Made by a program: the position numbers and the translations under genes. Shown piece after piece: positions 12,470 to 23,400 of a stretch of 64,000 nucleotides of DNA. The notes under the pieces were generated by a model, which ran no database searches, was not told the DNA's origin, and saw nothing but the letters and a program-made list of their open reading frames with translations. This DNA comes from Thuidium tamariscinum (lineage: Eukaryota; Streptophyta; Bryopsida; Hypnales; Thuidiaceae), in the NCBI GenBank assembly GCA_947034885.2, contig OX344753.2:21204001-21268000 (forward strand), read 5' to 3'. Each line of letters opens with the position of its first letter. Position 1 is the first letter of the stretch.

Positions 12470-14610
12470 CCTAGTCAAACCCGTGGGTCGCTAGGCACAA
12501 CTACAAGACATAGGATTGTGTCCCTGATGGACGTGCAAGACTGCAATTAAATTTTATTGTTCTACGTCCTATACACGATGGATATGGCAGCGGTTATAGG
12601 GTTTTAGGCAATGATTTAGGGTTTAGGGCGATTGGTTAGGGATTTAGATTTCTTCTTTGATCCTACATATCCCATATGGATTGTGTTACCTCTTCTCTTC
12701 TCACATGTATATTCAAGTATTGAAACCTTACAAACTTTTTATTAAAAAGTTCAACAACTTTAGGAAGCTTTAGTGTGTTAAAAAATGAACTAATTTTGAA
12801 ATTGCAAATTGTGTTGGAATTGTAATGGAGTGAACTTCACCTTCATAACAAGTGAAAAATGAATCATTTCAAATCATACAACAATTTGGAACTATTTACC
12901 ATTTCATGGAGAACCATTGGAAGATAGTCAAAGATTTTTTGCAATGGGGTGAAGAACAAGCAAGAAATCATACAAGCAATTCAAGTCTTATGAGATCAAG
13001 TATCTCTAAAGCAATTGTGAAGGTTCATTTTTTATATGTACCATTGAATACAGGTTGTAATTTTCACAAATGTTGACAACACTAGATAGTACATAGCGTA
13101 CAAAAAACATCAAATTTTTTGTTTAGTTTTCAAATATATATGTGTTTTTGAAATGATGATTTAGTAGAGTTTAATGTGATTCCAATACAATTTGAAATTT
13201 GAAATTTTGTTCAATTTTGAATATACACTCGCTTCCTAAAGTTGACCTAATATCAATAGGATGCAAAAGTTTGTAAGGTTTTAGTACCTGATTGTACATA
13301 AGGAGCTTTCTTTCTCATTTCTAAATGCAAATAATGGATGGTTTGGGAAACAAAGTGAAGAATATGTTGGATTCAATATAAATAAGATTCTATAAGTGAT
13401 ATGCATTTTTGTGAGCACCTCTTTACTAAAAAAACCATTGCATTTTGTTTTTCTTTGTAAAGAAAGTTTGGTAGACAATGCCACAACATTGTTTTTGAAC
13501 CTTGAACCTTGAACTTCTTGGCAATGTGTACTGCAATAGAATTTTATTGTCCTACAAGTCATGTAAACATCATTGAGTCTCCCTTGTTTTAGAGCAACAA
13601 ACATGTCACCTCTAATTTCGATAGCAATCCTTCAACTCCAAATAAATCCTAAATCTTACTTATTCTACCTTTTTTCCTTATCATTTTGTAGAGCAATTCT
13701 AACAATGTTTTTTGAAGTTCTTGTAGGATATAAAGTAGTAAAATAGCCTTACACTAATTAAATTCTTGATAATCTTAAAATTGTTGAAGTATTTATTGTG
13801 TACAAGACTTGTAGGACAATAAAATTCTATTGCAATATATATTGCCGAGAAGTTCAAGGTTCAAGGTTCAAAAACAATGTTGTGGCATTTGAGTTATTTG
13901 TAAAGTACCCTAAACCGGGGTTTAAACCCATGAGTTTTGTAAAAAAGCCGGTTGAGTTAAAAAAGTCAAAATAAAAGTGGGTATGAAACTTATTTTTCCA
14001 TCAAAATGGTGCTTAAAAAAGTTTGGTCCCCACTTTTGAAGTCATGTGACATAAGTATCTTGCAAAAAAGTTTGATGCTTCAACTATAGTTGCCTTTTCA
14101 ACTTCAAAAAAAGTCATGCCCAAAGTGGGGGGGACTTTACAAATAACTCAATTGTCTACCAAATTTTCTTCAGAGAGAAAAACAAAACGCAATAATTTTT
14201 TAGTAACAAGGTACTCATAAGAATGCATACCACTATAGAATCTTATTAGTGTTGAATCCAATATGCTCTTCACTTTGCTTCAAAACCATCCATCATTTGC
14301 ATATAGAAATGATAAAGCAAGCTCCTTATGTACATATGAGAGACCAAGAGGTAACACAACCCATATAGGATATGTGGGATCAAAGAAGAAATCTAAATCC
14401 CTAACTAGCCACCTTGAATCCTAAATTGCCACCATATCCATCATGTGTAAGATGTAGAACAATAAAATTCAACTACAGTCCTACATACCCATTCAAAAGA
14501 CAATCCTACGTCCTACAACTACGCCTAGTGACCCACAAGAGGATGGAGGTGGATCTAGCCACCAGCCGAGGCCCAAGGTCTAACCCATACGCCAAATCAA
14601 TTGGGCCCAC
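12470..14610. repeat. Large imperfect inverted repeat with nested insertions
   Basis: The left arm (12470-12715 and about 13290-13570) is mirrored by the right arm (about 13800-14345 and on to 14610). Matching blocks include GGGATTTAGATTTCTTCTTT with its complement near 14390, ATTTTATTGTTCTAC blocks, and GGTTCAAAAACAATGTTGTG in the right arm against its complement near 13490. About 570 bp around 12716-13280 exist only in the left arm, and 13890-14150 only in the right. The 74-residue frame at 12852-13076 lies in the unpaired part and is not recognisable. Confidence 0.8.
13890..14150. mobile_element. Nested foldback MITE with empty site
   Basis: Ends are TGAGTTATTTGTAAAGT and the exact complement ACTTTACAAATAACTCA, flanked by ATT on both sides (13887-13889 and 14151-14153). 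The other arm of the surrounding inverted repeat keeps the uninterrupted sequence near 13475, so it serves as an empty site and shows a real insertion of 261 bp. The 3-bp duplication would fit PIF/Harbinger or CACTA, but the termini match neither well. Confidence 0.82.
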
Positions 14611-15120
14611 CTTCATAAGTGTGATTTACCATCACGCAAATTGAAGGCTATATTGTTATACTCAATAAAGTGATTTCATACCTTCCAATCAACCCTTTTT
14701 TTTTACTTTTTGAAAAAGTGCCAAGATAGCAATCACTTCAAATTTGATGAAGAATTGTATTTCTACATTCATCCATCTTTTGGACTTCAAAACACTATTC
14801 CATCATATTCATATACTTTTTAATCCAAATGTGGCAACTTCATCCATATTTTAAAGAGAACTAAAAAAAATTTGGCAAAAAAAGATTACTTTTATCTGGC
14901 AAAAAAAAGACATTTATTTTGAAATGGTGCAATTTGGCCACAGTGCCGGAAAAAAAGACTGCTTCCAATCATCAAACTCAAATCATCGATTAGACCTACC
15001 GCAAGGAAACAACTAAAACTTCTAGAGGTGAAATTAGGAAAATCATCTCACATTTTGTTGCAACTTGTGTCATCTTTTCACCCCATAAAAATGAGTATCA
15101 CTGATTATTCAATTAGTGAG
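14611..15120. other. AT-rich intergenic sequence
   Basis: Poly-A/T runs, no gene seen. Confidence 0.5.
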
Positions 15121-17421
15121 ATTTATCCTCTTAGATCCACTGTGTCCGTACAAACGACCGGTGGCAACTCTCTTGAAAAAGCCTCAGGGACACCCTGAAA
15201 TTCGAATAACAAAAGCACTCCTGAGCGCCCTAAATCCTGCTTTGAGACGATTAAATCAGATGAGATGCTTTGTAACAGAGCAACTGAAGAAATGATTCCT
15301 GATGTCTTCGATCGCTCCTGCTGTAACAGCCACCGAGCACTAATGTAAACAACCAGGTTCTGCCAGCTAAAACTTCCATCAAGTTTACCCAAGAAGTTAC
15401 CAGCGTTGGGCTCGTTGAATGATTGCAAAAATATACTCCGTACATGATTGGGATGAGACTTATCAGGTAAAGGACCAACATAAGCCGGAGTAAGAATTTG
15501 GTTCACATTTCATAACCGTTTGAAAATCTCAGATCTTTTCTTTTCCTTCTTTTGTTAGTCAAAGTCTGCAAGCATCAATATAAGTAATGAACTCCTACCT
15601 GACTAATTGGTTTGATGGACAATTACAGCACTCAGACACATCCTCTGCCATAGATAAATTATAATAAAATTAGCCCCTACTCTAAGAAGTCTGGAAATTT
15701 CTAACCTCACTGGCTTTGAGGACCATTCAATCCTGTCTAGAGCCAACTGAAACCCACCTACAGAAGTAAAATTCGCATAATTCGTAGTGCTCACTTCACC
15801 AGGTCCCAGACTTCTTGCAGGGTAACTTGAAAGGTCTCAAAATCGGCTCCAGAGTGGCGTTTTCCAGCCTCGTGCAAGGACAAGTCAATTTTTTCTCTGC
15901 CTGAAGAAGAGCGTGGGTCTTACATTGAAAGAAGATACACCATTAACATAAATGAAAATACGCAAATATTGCAAGAGCTTTACGAGTTCTATGTACACTA
16001 GGCAATGAATATGAGAAAAAAAACTCACCTCCTGATCACCATTGACCAGTCGGCTGGACAAGCGGTAATCCCTGCTCCTGCGCATCTATGTCTTTGTCAA
16101 CATATCCGCACGGCTCACTCCCTTGGAAGCTCTGCTTGATGACAGACATTTTGCTGAGCCCAAATAGAATGTTTGACTTCATGGTCCCAAAACTGAAGTT
16201 ATGAGAAAGAATTACCAAGCGTCTCCTCTACATTGACAATCTTTCCTGCCGTATTCATGAATATCTGATAAGGCATTTCAAGTGACCTAGACAATGCAGG
16301 AAACGACGGCTCCTTGGCAAACCACTTACCTTCAATCTCTTGGAGGCACGTTCCGATTCCGTATCAACAGTACACGCCTCAGCTGCCACCAAACCACTCA
16401 CATTAATAACAGGACATACAAATATTAATTTCTTCAGCAAAATTTTTTTGCACCACAGCATATGAACTTGTGCGAATTAAAACCTCAAAAACCGTTTTGT
16501 GCGAAGGTCTTAGTCTTCATTGAGTACGGCCCTGCCCTTTGTGAACACGAATTGAAAAGGCTAATTTGTTCACTCCCTCGTACTTAACTGATCCAGCTCT
16601 AAAACATCACTAATCAGCACTTCTACAAAAAATAACCTTTGCTGAACTACAAGTCTCCGAGTCTCATAGATTCACAACCCGGTTTGTGACCCACGAGATA
16701 AGTGAAGTCCATAAACCCTATACGTCTCTGAAGTTGCTCTCGACCGTAAAGAGACGAGATACAGCAATAAACACAATCTTATAGGTAAAAAATTGGAATC
16801 AAGACCGCATAGTGCATGTCGACATTTCCTTGCACCCATCGCAATACAATCCAAGAGTCACAAGCGACACCAACAACTTCTTTTCAGTCATTACATTGAA
16901 TGGCTTCATGTCACCCTAAAATACTAATGAACTACCCTCCCGCAGATCTCTTCAACGTGGAAGCAAAAGATCAGCATTCTCAGCCTCTATTAAAAAGACC
17001 ATCGCGACATTCGCTAGCATCGAGGAAGATCTCTTGAGAAAAAAACGTCCATGGTATTCTCAATGCTGTCCGTGGTGAAGACAAGAAATGCTACACCATA
17101 CTTCCTTTAGCACAAGCATGCATCTTTTGGACCTGCTGGCTAGTTGTCACGTTCACTTGGCACCCTGGACTTGAAAGCTTGAGGTCGCTACAAGTACTCA
17201 TTGAACACAGAACTTACGATGTGTTTAAATAACAAGTTGCTTTAGTAATGTCAACTGCAGGCAATAAGCAGGGATTCAAAGTAAAGGTAAAATTTAATTG
17301 AGGCTTGGAAACCGTTCTTCCATATAAACCAGACAAGCAAGATACACTCGTCGATAACGGATAGAAAAATGACGGAAACAATTTTACGTGCGACCACTCT
17401 GGAGGAAGAGTCTAGAAATAC
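15121..17421 (-). other. Genic-looking region downstream of the BTB gene
   Basis: Base composition rises to that of the neighbouring gene and frames are less stop-ridden than in the deserts. On the minus strand several exon-like pieces stand out. One ends SERASKRLK before a GTAAGT donor near 16327. One follows a good acceptor near 16195. One runs from 15900 to a TGA at 15791-15793 and reads LHEAGKRHSGADFETFQ. I could not join them in one consistent frame, and no family is recognisable. They may be alternative 3' exons of the BTB gene, a separate small gene, or UTR. Confidence 0.3.
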
Positions 17422-20400
17422 TCAAATTTCACTGTCATACATTGATATCAACAAACCTGGCTGACCTTGAATTGCTGACAAGGGTTCTTGGCGGGGAATT
17501 TTACGCTTTAACCGTTTCACTACCCCATCATAAAGCTCCATGACTGCCTCAGGGCATTTTTTTGAGAAGGTGTCGTACCCTTCAAGAGCAGACACGTCAT
17601 CTATTTCCTTTGCCGCATAGTCAATCACTCCCTCTTTCACAACATCGGAATTGTTCCTCCACCCAACAACATAAGTGACTAGCACTTTGGTAGGACTAAG
17701 GGACTGCAAGATCTCTTGTTCACAAAGCGACTTCAGAGCTCCAACGCCGTATTTGTCTGCTGCTTGCAGTAGGTCAACCATGTTGCTCCTGAGAACACAT
17801 TGATTGACAGTGGCTCTATAGAAAAACAATATAAAAGCATCCAAGGCTGTATAATTCAATTCCATTTGTAGCGGAGTTCCTTCCACCATGGGCATGCTGA
17901 ACATGGCCTTGAAGACCTCTGACTGACTGGCCTGTAACAAAGAAAGCAGTTGTCACTTTGTAAGAACCACATCTGAATTATCATAGCATTCAGTACCAGA
18001 TATATCCGGACAGAGGCGGCAAAGGAAGGATCACTACGGAACAAGGGATTCCCGAGTGCATATACACTCGATGAATTGTATAAGAATTCAACTTACCAAG
18101 ACGGCTTTGTGTCCGTAGACCTTGCGACCTTCTGGAGTCTCAAAGACGATGTCTGAATAAGGTGGAGGAAGGTGGTCTGGATCTCCTGAACCATCAAAAT
18201 CCTTGTCCTGCAACCTCCGCTCCAGTTGAACTAGTCTTTCCCTCGTTTTCTCTAATTCTTCAACCAAAGCACGGTGCTGTTCATAAGAGTCCTTGGAGTG
18301 GGTGTCTTGTTTACATGTATCACAGCCTATGGACTCTTTGTACATAGTTGGCTCGGAACCTTCTGACCCAACATCTTGACAGCAAAGATTCGTGCAGAGA
18401 TCCCGACTGTATGACTGAATTGCCATTGTTTGAATACTTGTACCTGCGGACTGAATGACCACAAAGCAAAATAACTAGAAAAACAAAATTTTATTTCGTC
18501 TTAGAAAATTAATATGAATAATTATAAGTAGCCCAGAAATTAAACAATCAATGTCATCAATAATCAAGGCGGCAATTAAGCAAGAGCGACAAGCAACACT
18601 CTATTACATGACAATTATCCTACCTCACAGCATCAATTAGCTAATGATTCGGATTTCCAAAACGCTAATTCATTTAGAAGTCTTGAATATCAGGGTTAAA
18701 AGCAATGAGGTTACCTGTGGCTTCTTGGATAATTCCATTTCTAGCGCTAGAGCTTTCGACCAATCAATAAGTCGTCCCGTTGATTTATCAACCTCCCCCG
18801 ACACAATCCGCTGCATTGCCCTCTCTCGAATGCCCTCAAACTCAGGATCGTCCCTATAAATAAGGTAGGATAAACAAAATCCAGTCAAATAGAATGTTGA
18901 GGGGACAAGGAGGCAGTACGCAAAATTAAAGCACCGAAGCGTCAGAAAAAATAGCGAAAAGGGGAAAAGTGCAACTCATAAAGGCATTGATTTGTACCTG
19001 GCATATGTTCCAGCGACTCTAGGACCTGTTGCAAGCATGTCTTGATCAATAGGTACTCCTGCGTATTGCAACCTGCATTACCAAGATTCTTCATCAGTTC
19101 AAATTAGACAGTCACAAACATTCAAGGTATATTGTACATCCGTATATATTACATACCAGAAGTTCTTATTCTATTGACCAACAATACAGGCATATTCTAT
19201 ATCACAAACGCGGAAAGCACTAGTACGCGGAAAGTGCACACAACTCTGAGAAAATACCTCCCCAGTCCAGTAGTCCGACCAGTCTTATTGGTATAGTATT
19301 CTCCTCCAAGCCCAGTCTCTTTGGTCATCATCCTCAACCAGCTTGCTAGTGTTCTGACTCCCACAGGTGACCGCGTGTACCACTGCAAAAGCATTTTCAA
19401 AGAGGCACAAAATCACCCAAGAAAATGAGTAATTTATATCCAATCGCAGGAACAACTTAAAATCACAAGGCTAGAGAAAAAAACGTATTACTGTATGATC
19501 AGCATCGAAGCATCAGACGCTAATTTGGCGTCATTTGAGTCTAAACAAGCTAGACATTTCCCGACGGGACGTACACGTCAAGGAAACAGTATCTGGTAAG
19601 TCTATACATGAGTCTGCATTTTGTGTGTATGCCAACAATCATGGGTCCAGGGGAAAATTGCTTCTAAGAATGAAAGTGGATGGTTGTGTCAGGTATTAAT
19701 ACAGCATCTCTTTATGTTGTTATGCAAGATACCATAGAGTAGACATCTTGGACTATCACGTAAAGTGAAGACAAGATCAAGGTGTCACCCCACTTACCAC
19801 AGTTCTTGAAGTTGGATTTTTAATATCTGTAAGAAAAAATGGCCGTGGAGGAGGTTCGTCTTCGGCCCATTTAGGCTTATGTTCTACCATTATTTTGTAC
19901 GTCGAAACCACGTCTTCAATGTAGCATGTCACAGGACGAGAGAATTTCTCAGGTTGGCTTTGCGGACTATCTGAACTCCAACTTTTGGGCCGCTTCTCAT
20001 AGCTGATCAAAAAATAAAAGTCAGAGATTACATCCATTGTTAAATAACGAGGAACAAGGAGCACAAAGCGTCGAGTAAACACATTGATGAAGCAGACAAC
20101 CGTATCGCTGCAGCACTATCAGAACGACTAAGACCGCCTGCTAGATTGAAAACAAAACAATCAGCAAAAATTTGGAATAGTTACACGTCTATGGGTAGAA
20201 AACTTCTGCCTTAGATCACTGCCTGGGAGTTAAGTTTATCTAAACATACGGCATATGTAAATAATACGAGATTAGAGTCATACCGCAAGAATTCGCCATG
20301 TTGGTCCTTCCCTAGTGTCAAGTCCATGTCTGTGAGTTCATGAAGCTCTGCTGGGCCACGGATGAAAAAATTACGGGTGCAAAAATACGCAAACCGCATG

Positions 20401-21329
20401 GAGCAGCCTTTTGCAGTGGTAGATTTGTACGTAGAAAGAGCAAGCATAGCCGCTTCATCATGCAAAGTTAGGACATCAATGCGCTTGCGTCTCTTCCCCA
20501 AACCAAGCCTGCCAGCTGAAGCTACATTGTCGCTCACAGCTTGTCGAGCTTTCTTAAATCTAACATCTGACATAATATTGAATGGAACTTCAGGCACTTG
20601 TGTCTCTGCGATGCGGGCCTCTTGATGAGCACGAATGACTCGACCCAAGGCCCTGAGAAGACTTCCGATGCTGTTACACGACAATGATACAGGTAAGAGC
20701 GTTAGGCATCCTGCGAGTGCAACAAAAGATCTCACGACGTAAGAGAATAGGTACAAGACTACTCACGTCTCAGGAGGATACTCCTTGCCATTTTGTTTAC
20801 GCACTTGAGTCAGGAACAACCCCACGAGCTCTCCCAACTCCTTCATATCACGGTCAGACAAATCTTCAATACTTTCCGTGGTAGGCTTCTTGTTCAAAGC
20901 TCTCCAGGAATCGAACCTAGCCCGCGCCCAAGACTCGGCACGTTTGCTCCTCCTTTCGTCCTGTAGAGCATTCTGAGAATCTTCCCCGTTGATGGCATTC
21001 GCATTTTGCTCAAATGACCCGGCTTTACTATTATCGATCATGTCATTTCCATCCGATTCTTCGCCATCAGAGAGCACATCCTCATCCATATTACCTGGAA
21101 CCTGATCATTAACGTCAGACACACCCTCTATACCTAAAACATTCTGCTCAGATTCTTCACCGGTTGGCACAAGTTCATGCTCCAGAGCGTGTGGATGATC
21201 CAGTGGATCGAATGGAGGATGGCGAATATCCATAGGTTCTGGTTGCTCGTCTAAAGGTAGTTGATCAGAATTTGTAAGTGAAAATGATGTACCATCATGA
21301 ATTGCCAGATCCCCCATGGAACTAGCCAT
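17422..21329 (-). CDS. DUF3504 (Crypton-type recombinase)-BTB/POZ fusion protein
   Basis: Eight minus-strand exons join in phase: 21329-20767, 20670-20284, 20002-19798, 19382-19258, 19072-18998, 18853-18715, 18414-18097 and 17931-17422, giving 773 residues. Residues 1-130 are acidic and look disordered. Residues 131-452 match the DUF3504 domain of ZMYM2/QRICH1/KCTD1-type proteins, derived from Crypton tyrosine recombinases. Recognisable parts are the box I arginine in NFFIRG (R292), VWYTRSPVG, and YTNKTGR (K418, R421). Tyrosine 450 lies in GTYARY. The usual TNHS..R histidine is lysine and the later GH is GP, so strand cleavage is unlikely. A coiled coil spans about 543-570. A BTB domain begins at 584 (YSDIVFETPEGRKVYGHKAVL split by an intron after L604), with a BACK-like tail. 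BTB domains dimerise and often bind Cullin-3. The join at 18414 uses a weak acceptor, and an ATG at 18426 could start a separate BTB gene. Confidence 0.75.
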
Positions 21330-22139
21330 GTGGTAGACCTTTTAAACCTCCGACTATTCCACCTGCGTATGTGCACCAAACACGATCCTGATCACCAAAA
21401 AGTGAATAATCACACTGAAATTTAATAGCAGGCAGGGAGCAAATTACGCAGACAGAGATACAATTCACAAAACAAACCATTCGATCTAAGCGGATGCTGT
21501 CTAAACAAAATGGCAGTCATTCTTCATACCATAACCTCTGGCGAAAAACGTTGTATGATCTGCGACTCTACTCATGCACTGCATATTTCCGTCGTCAATA
21601 GTCTACGCATTCAACCAAACGGCACTCTTGAAGCTAATATGTCTTTGCATTGCAAGTTGCGAACGCATTAGCATACACTCGTTTCGCCAACAATCACTAA
21701 GCAATACTACATCGCTCTTTTGCACATGTTTCCAAGAAGAACTATCAATCCTACCACACACCTCAAAAGAGGTCTCATCACTGCAATCGACAAGAAGCAA
21801 TGATACAACGAAGTATAAGAACAAGAGCAACCAAAAAGACACGAACAGAAAACAAAGCAAAGGATAACGACTTTGTCTACAGCGAGTAGACGGGCGAAGT
21901 CCCCCTTCGGAGTTTAGCATGCATAAATGACACTGTCGCTGACCCGTAGACTTCATGGCGCACATTGCGATGATTATACGAGTAAAGCAAGAAAAACTGT
22001 CAGCAGCCAAAATATGAAATTGAGAAATCCCAATTAAATTTTTCGCTCCTTGCGGCATTCCCAAACGAATTACCGGTATGTCACAGGGCAGTGACACAGG
22101 TGTCGTTCATAAAACTCCGGCCCTTCTGGTCTTTCGACT
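21330..22139 (-). promoter_or_regulatory. Upstream region of the recombinase-BTB gene
   Basis: Non-coding, moderate GC. An open frame at 21603-22097 on the minus strand has no recognisable domain. It is probably 5' UTR, leader intron or proximal promoter; I could not fix a transcription start. Confidence 0.35.
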
Positions 22140-23030
22140 TCAAATAATTGATACAGCGAGGTCTTGCTAGAAAGAAATGATGTAAATCATCATTTATCAA
22201 CACCCGATATCTTGTAGAGAGGCCAAACAGACATGTCTCGAACGACTGCCTCGAACAGCATGGCCAAACACACATGTAATCCCGTGCTTTGGAGTACGGG
22301 GCATATCCATCGAGGCATGGAGGAAAATAATTCTCCTTTTCTTCCTGACAAGACCTTGCATAATCAATTGTTTCAAGACGAAAGGAAATCAGAAAAGACA
22401 ATCATCAATTGTCAGCTCCCGAGATTTTGCAGAGACAACGACGACGACATCATTCCAAGGAGAGAGGTCTACAACAACATGGCCAAACAGACATGATATC
22501 GCGCACATTGGAGGAGCATGAAACACAATCAATTATGAGAGAAGAACCACGGGAACAAAAAACTATTCTCCTTTTCTTTCTAAAAAGAGCTCGCTCGACC
22601 AATTACTTCAGGGATAAGAACATTATCAATTACCAATTCCCGAAATTTCTCAAGAACAACATGATTACAAAGAGAGAGTCCAGAACGATGGTCTATGGCC
22701 AAACAGCTATGTTGTGACGCGCATTGCAGTACTAAGCATATCAACGGAGAGAGAAGGGCCAGAAAAATTAGCGGGAATAAAAAAAAGCGACGCAGACATC
22801 AATCAAGAGAAGCAGATCGATCAAAGGCAAGGGGAAAATTCACTCTCCATGCCTTCCTAGCAAGACCTCGCTCGATCACTTGTTTTCAAGCCGAAATACA
22901 AAAAAACAAAACCAGCTTATCTCCGTAGAGAAAACAATAACGAAATCATGAATCGACTGGAATATGGCCAAACAGGCATGTTATGGCGTGTTGCAGCACC
23001 AAGCATATCAATCGAGAGAGAAGAGGTAAG
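22140..23030. repeat. Degenerate repeats upstream of the recombinase-BTB gene
   Basis: The motif TGGCCAAACAGACATG recurs with changes at about 22222, 22261, 22482, 22697 and 22965. Each of the later ones is paired with a second motif (CTAGCAAGACCTCGCTCGAT-like) about 100 bp before it, near 22347, 22577 and 22857. Direct units are about 220-270 bp. The first copy of the second motif, near 22150, is inverted. Short open frames in this area are by-products of the repeat. Confidence 0.7.
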
Positions 23031-23400
23031 GGAGCAAAATCAAGGAAATCGAAGACACGCTTTTTTCCTCGCGAAGGTGCAATCGGGACTCCGGGGAGGA
23101 CACACGCACCTCGGGCAGCAGAGAAGGAGGAGCGATCGGAACACGGCAGGACTATTCCAGGTGAAAAGCCCGCGGGACGCCTAGGCAAGGCAAGGTAGAA
23201 GACAACCGCGCCAGTGGAATCCTGCGACACCTCTGCCCTACCGCTACCTGGAATGTCCCCTCGCGCACGACGGTTGCGAAAATGGAACGGGGCTGCGTCG
23301 CGTCGGAATCGACGACGGCACTAACCTAGTTTCTCGTTCTTCACGCCTCTTGCAAAAGATCTCCCTAGAATCGTCCAGCCCTAGTAACTGCTATGGACAT
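23031..23400. promoter_or_regulatory. GC-rich block, possible promoter
   Basis: Bases 23080-23330 are the most GC-rich of this area, with several CG dinucleotides (CCTCGCGCACGACGG). The composition drops sharply after 23400. It lies about 1.8 kb 5' of the recombinase-BTB start and could be its first non-coding exon or promoter. A short direct repeat, CACTGTGCCAATGCCACGTC, occurs twice near 23457-23500. Confidence 0.3.

Noticed and set aside
22233..23230. Several frames of 70-100 codons upstream of the recombinase-BTB gene
   Set aside because: They follow the repeat units in different frames and show no shared protein sequence.
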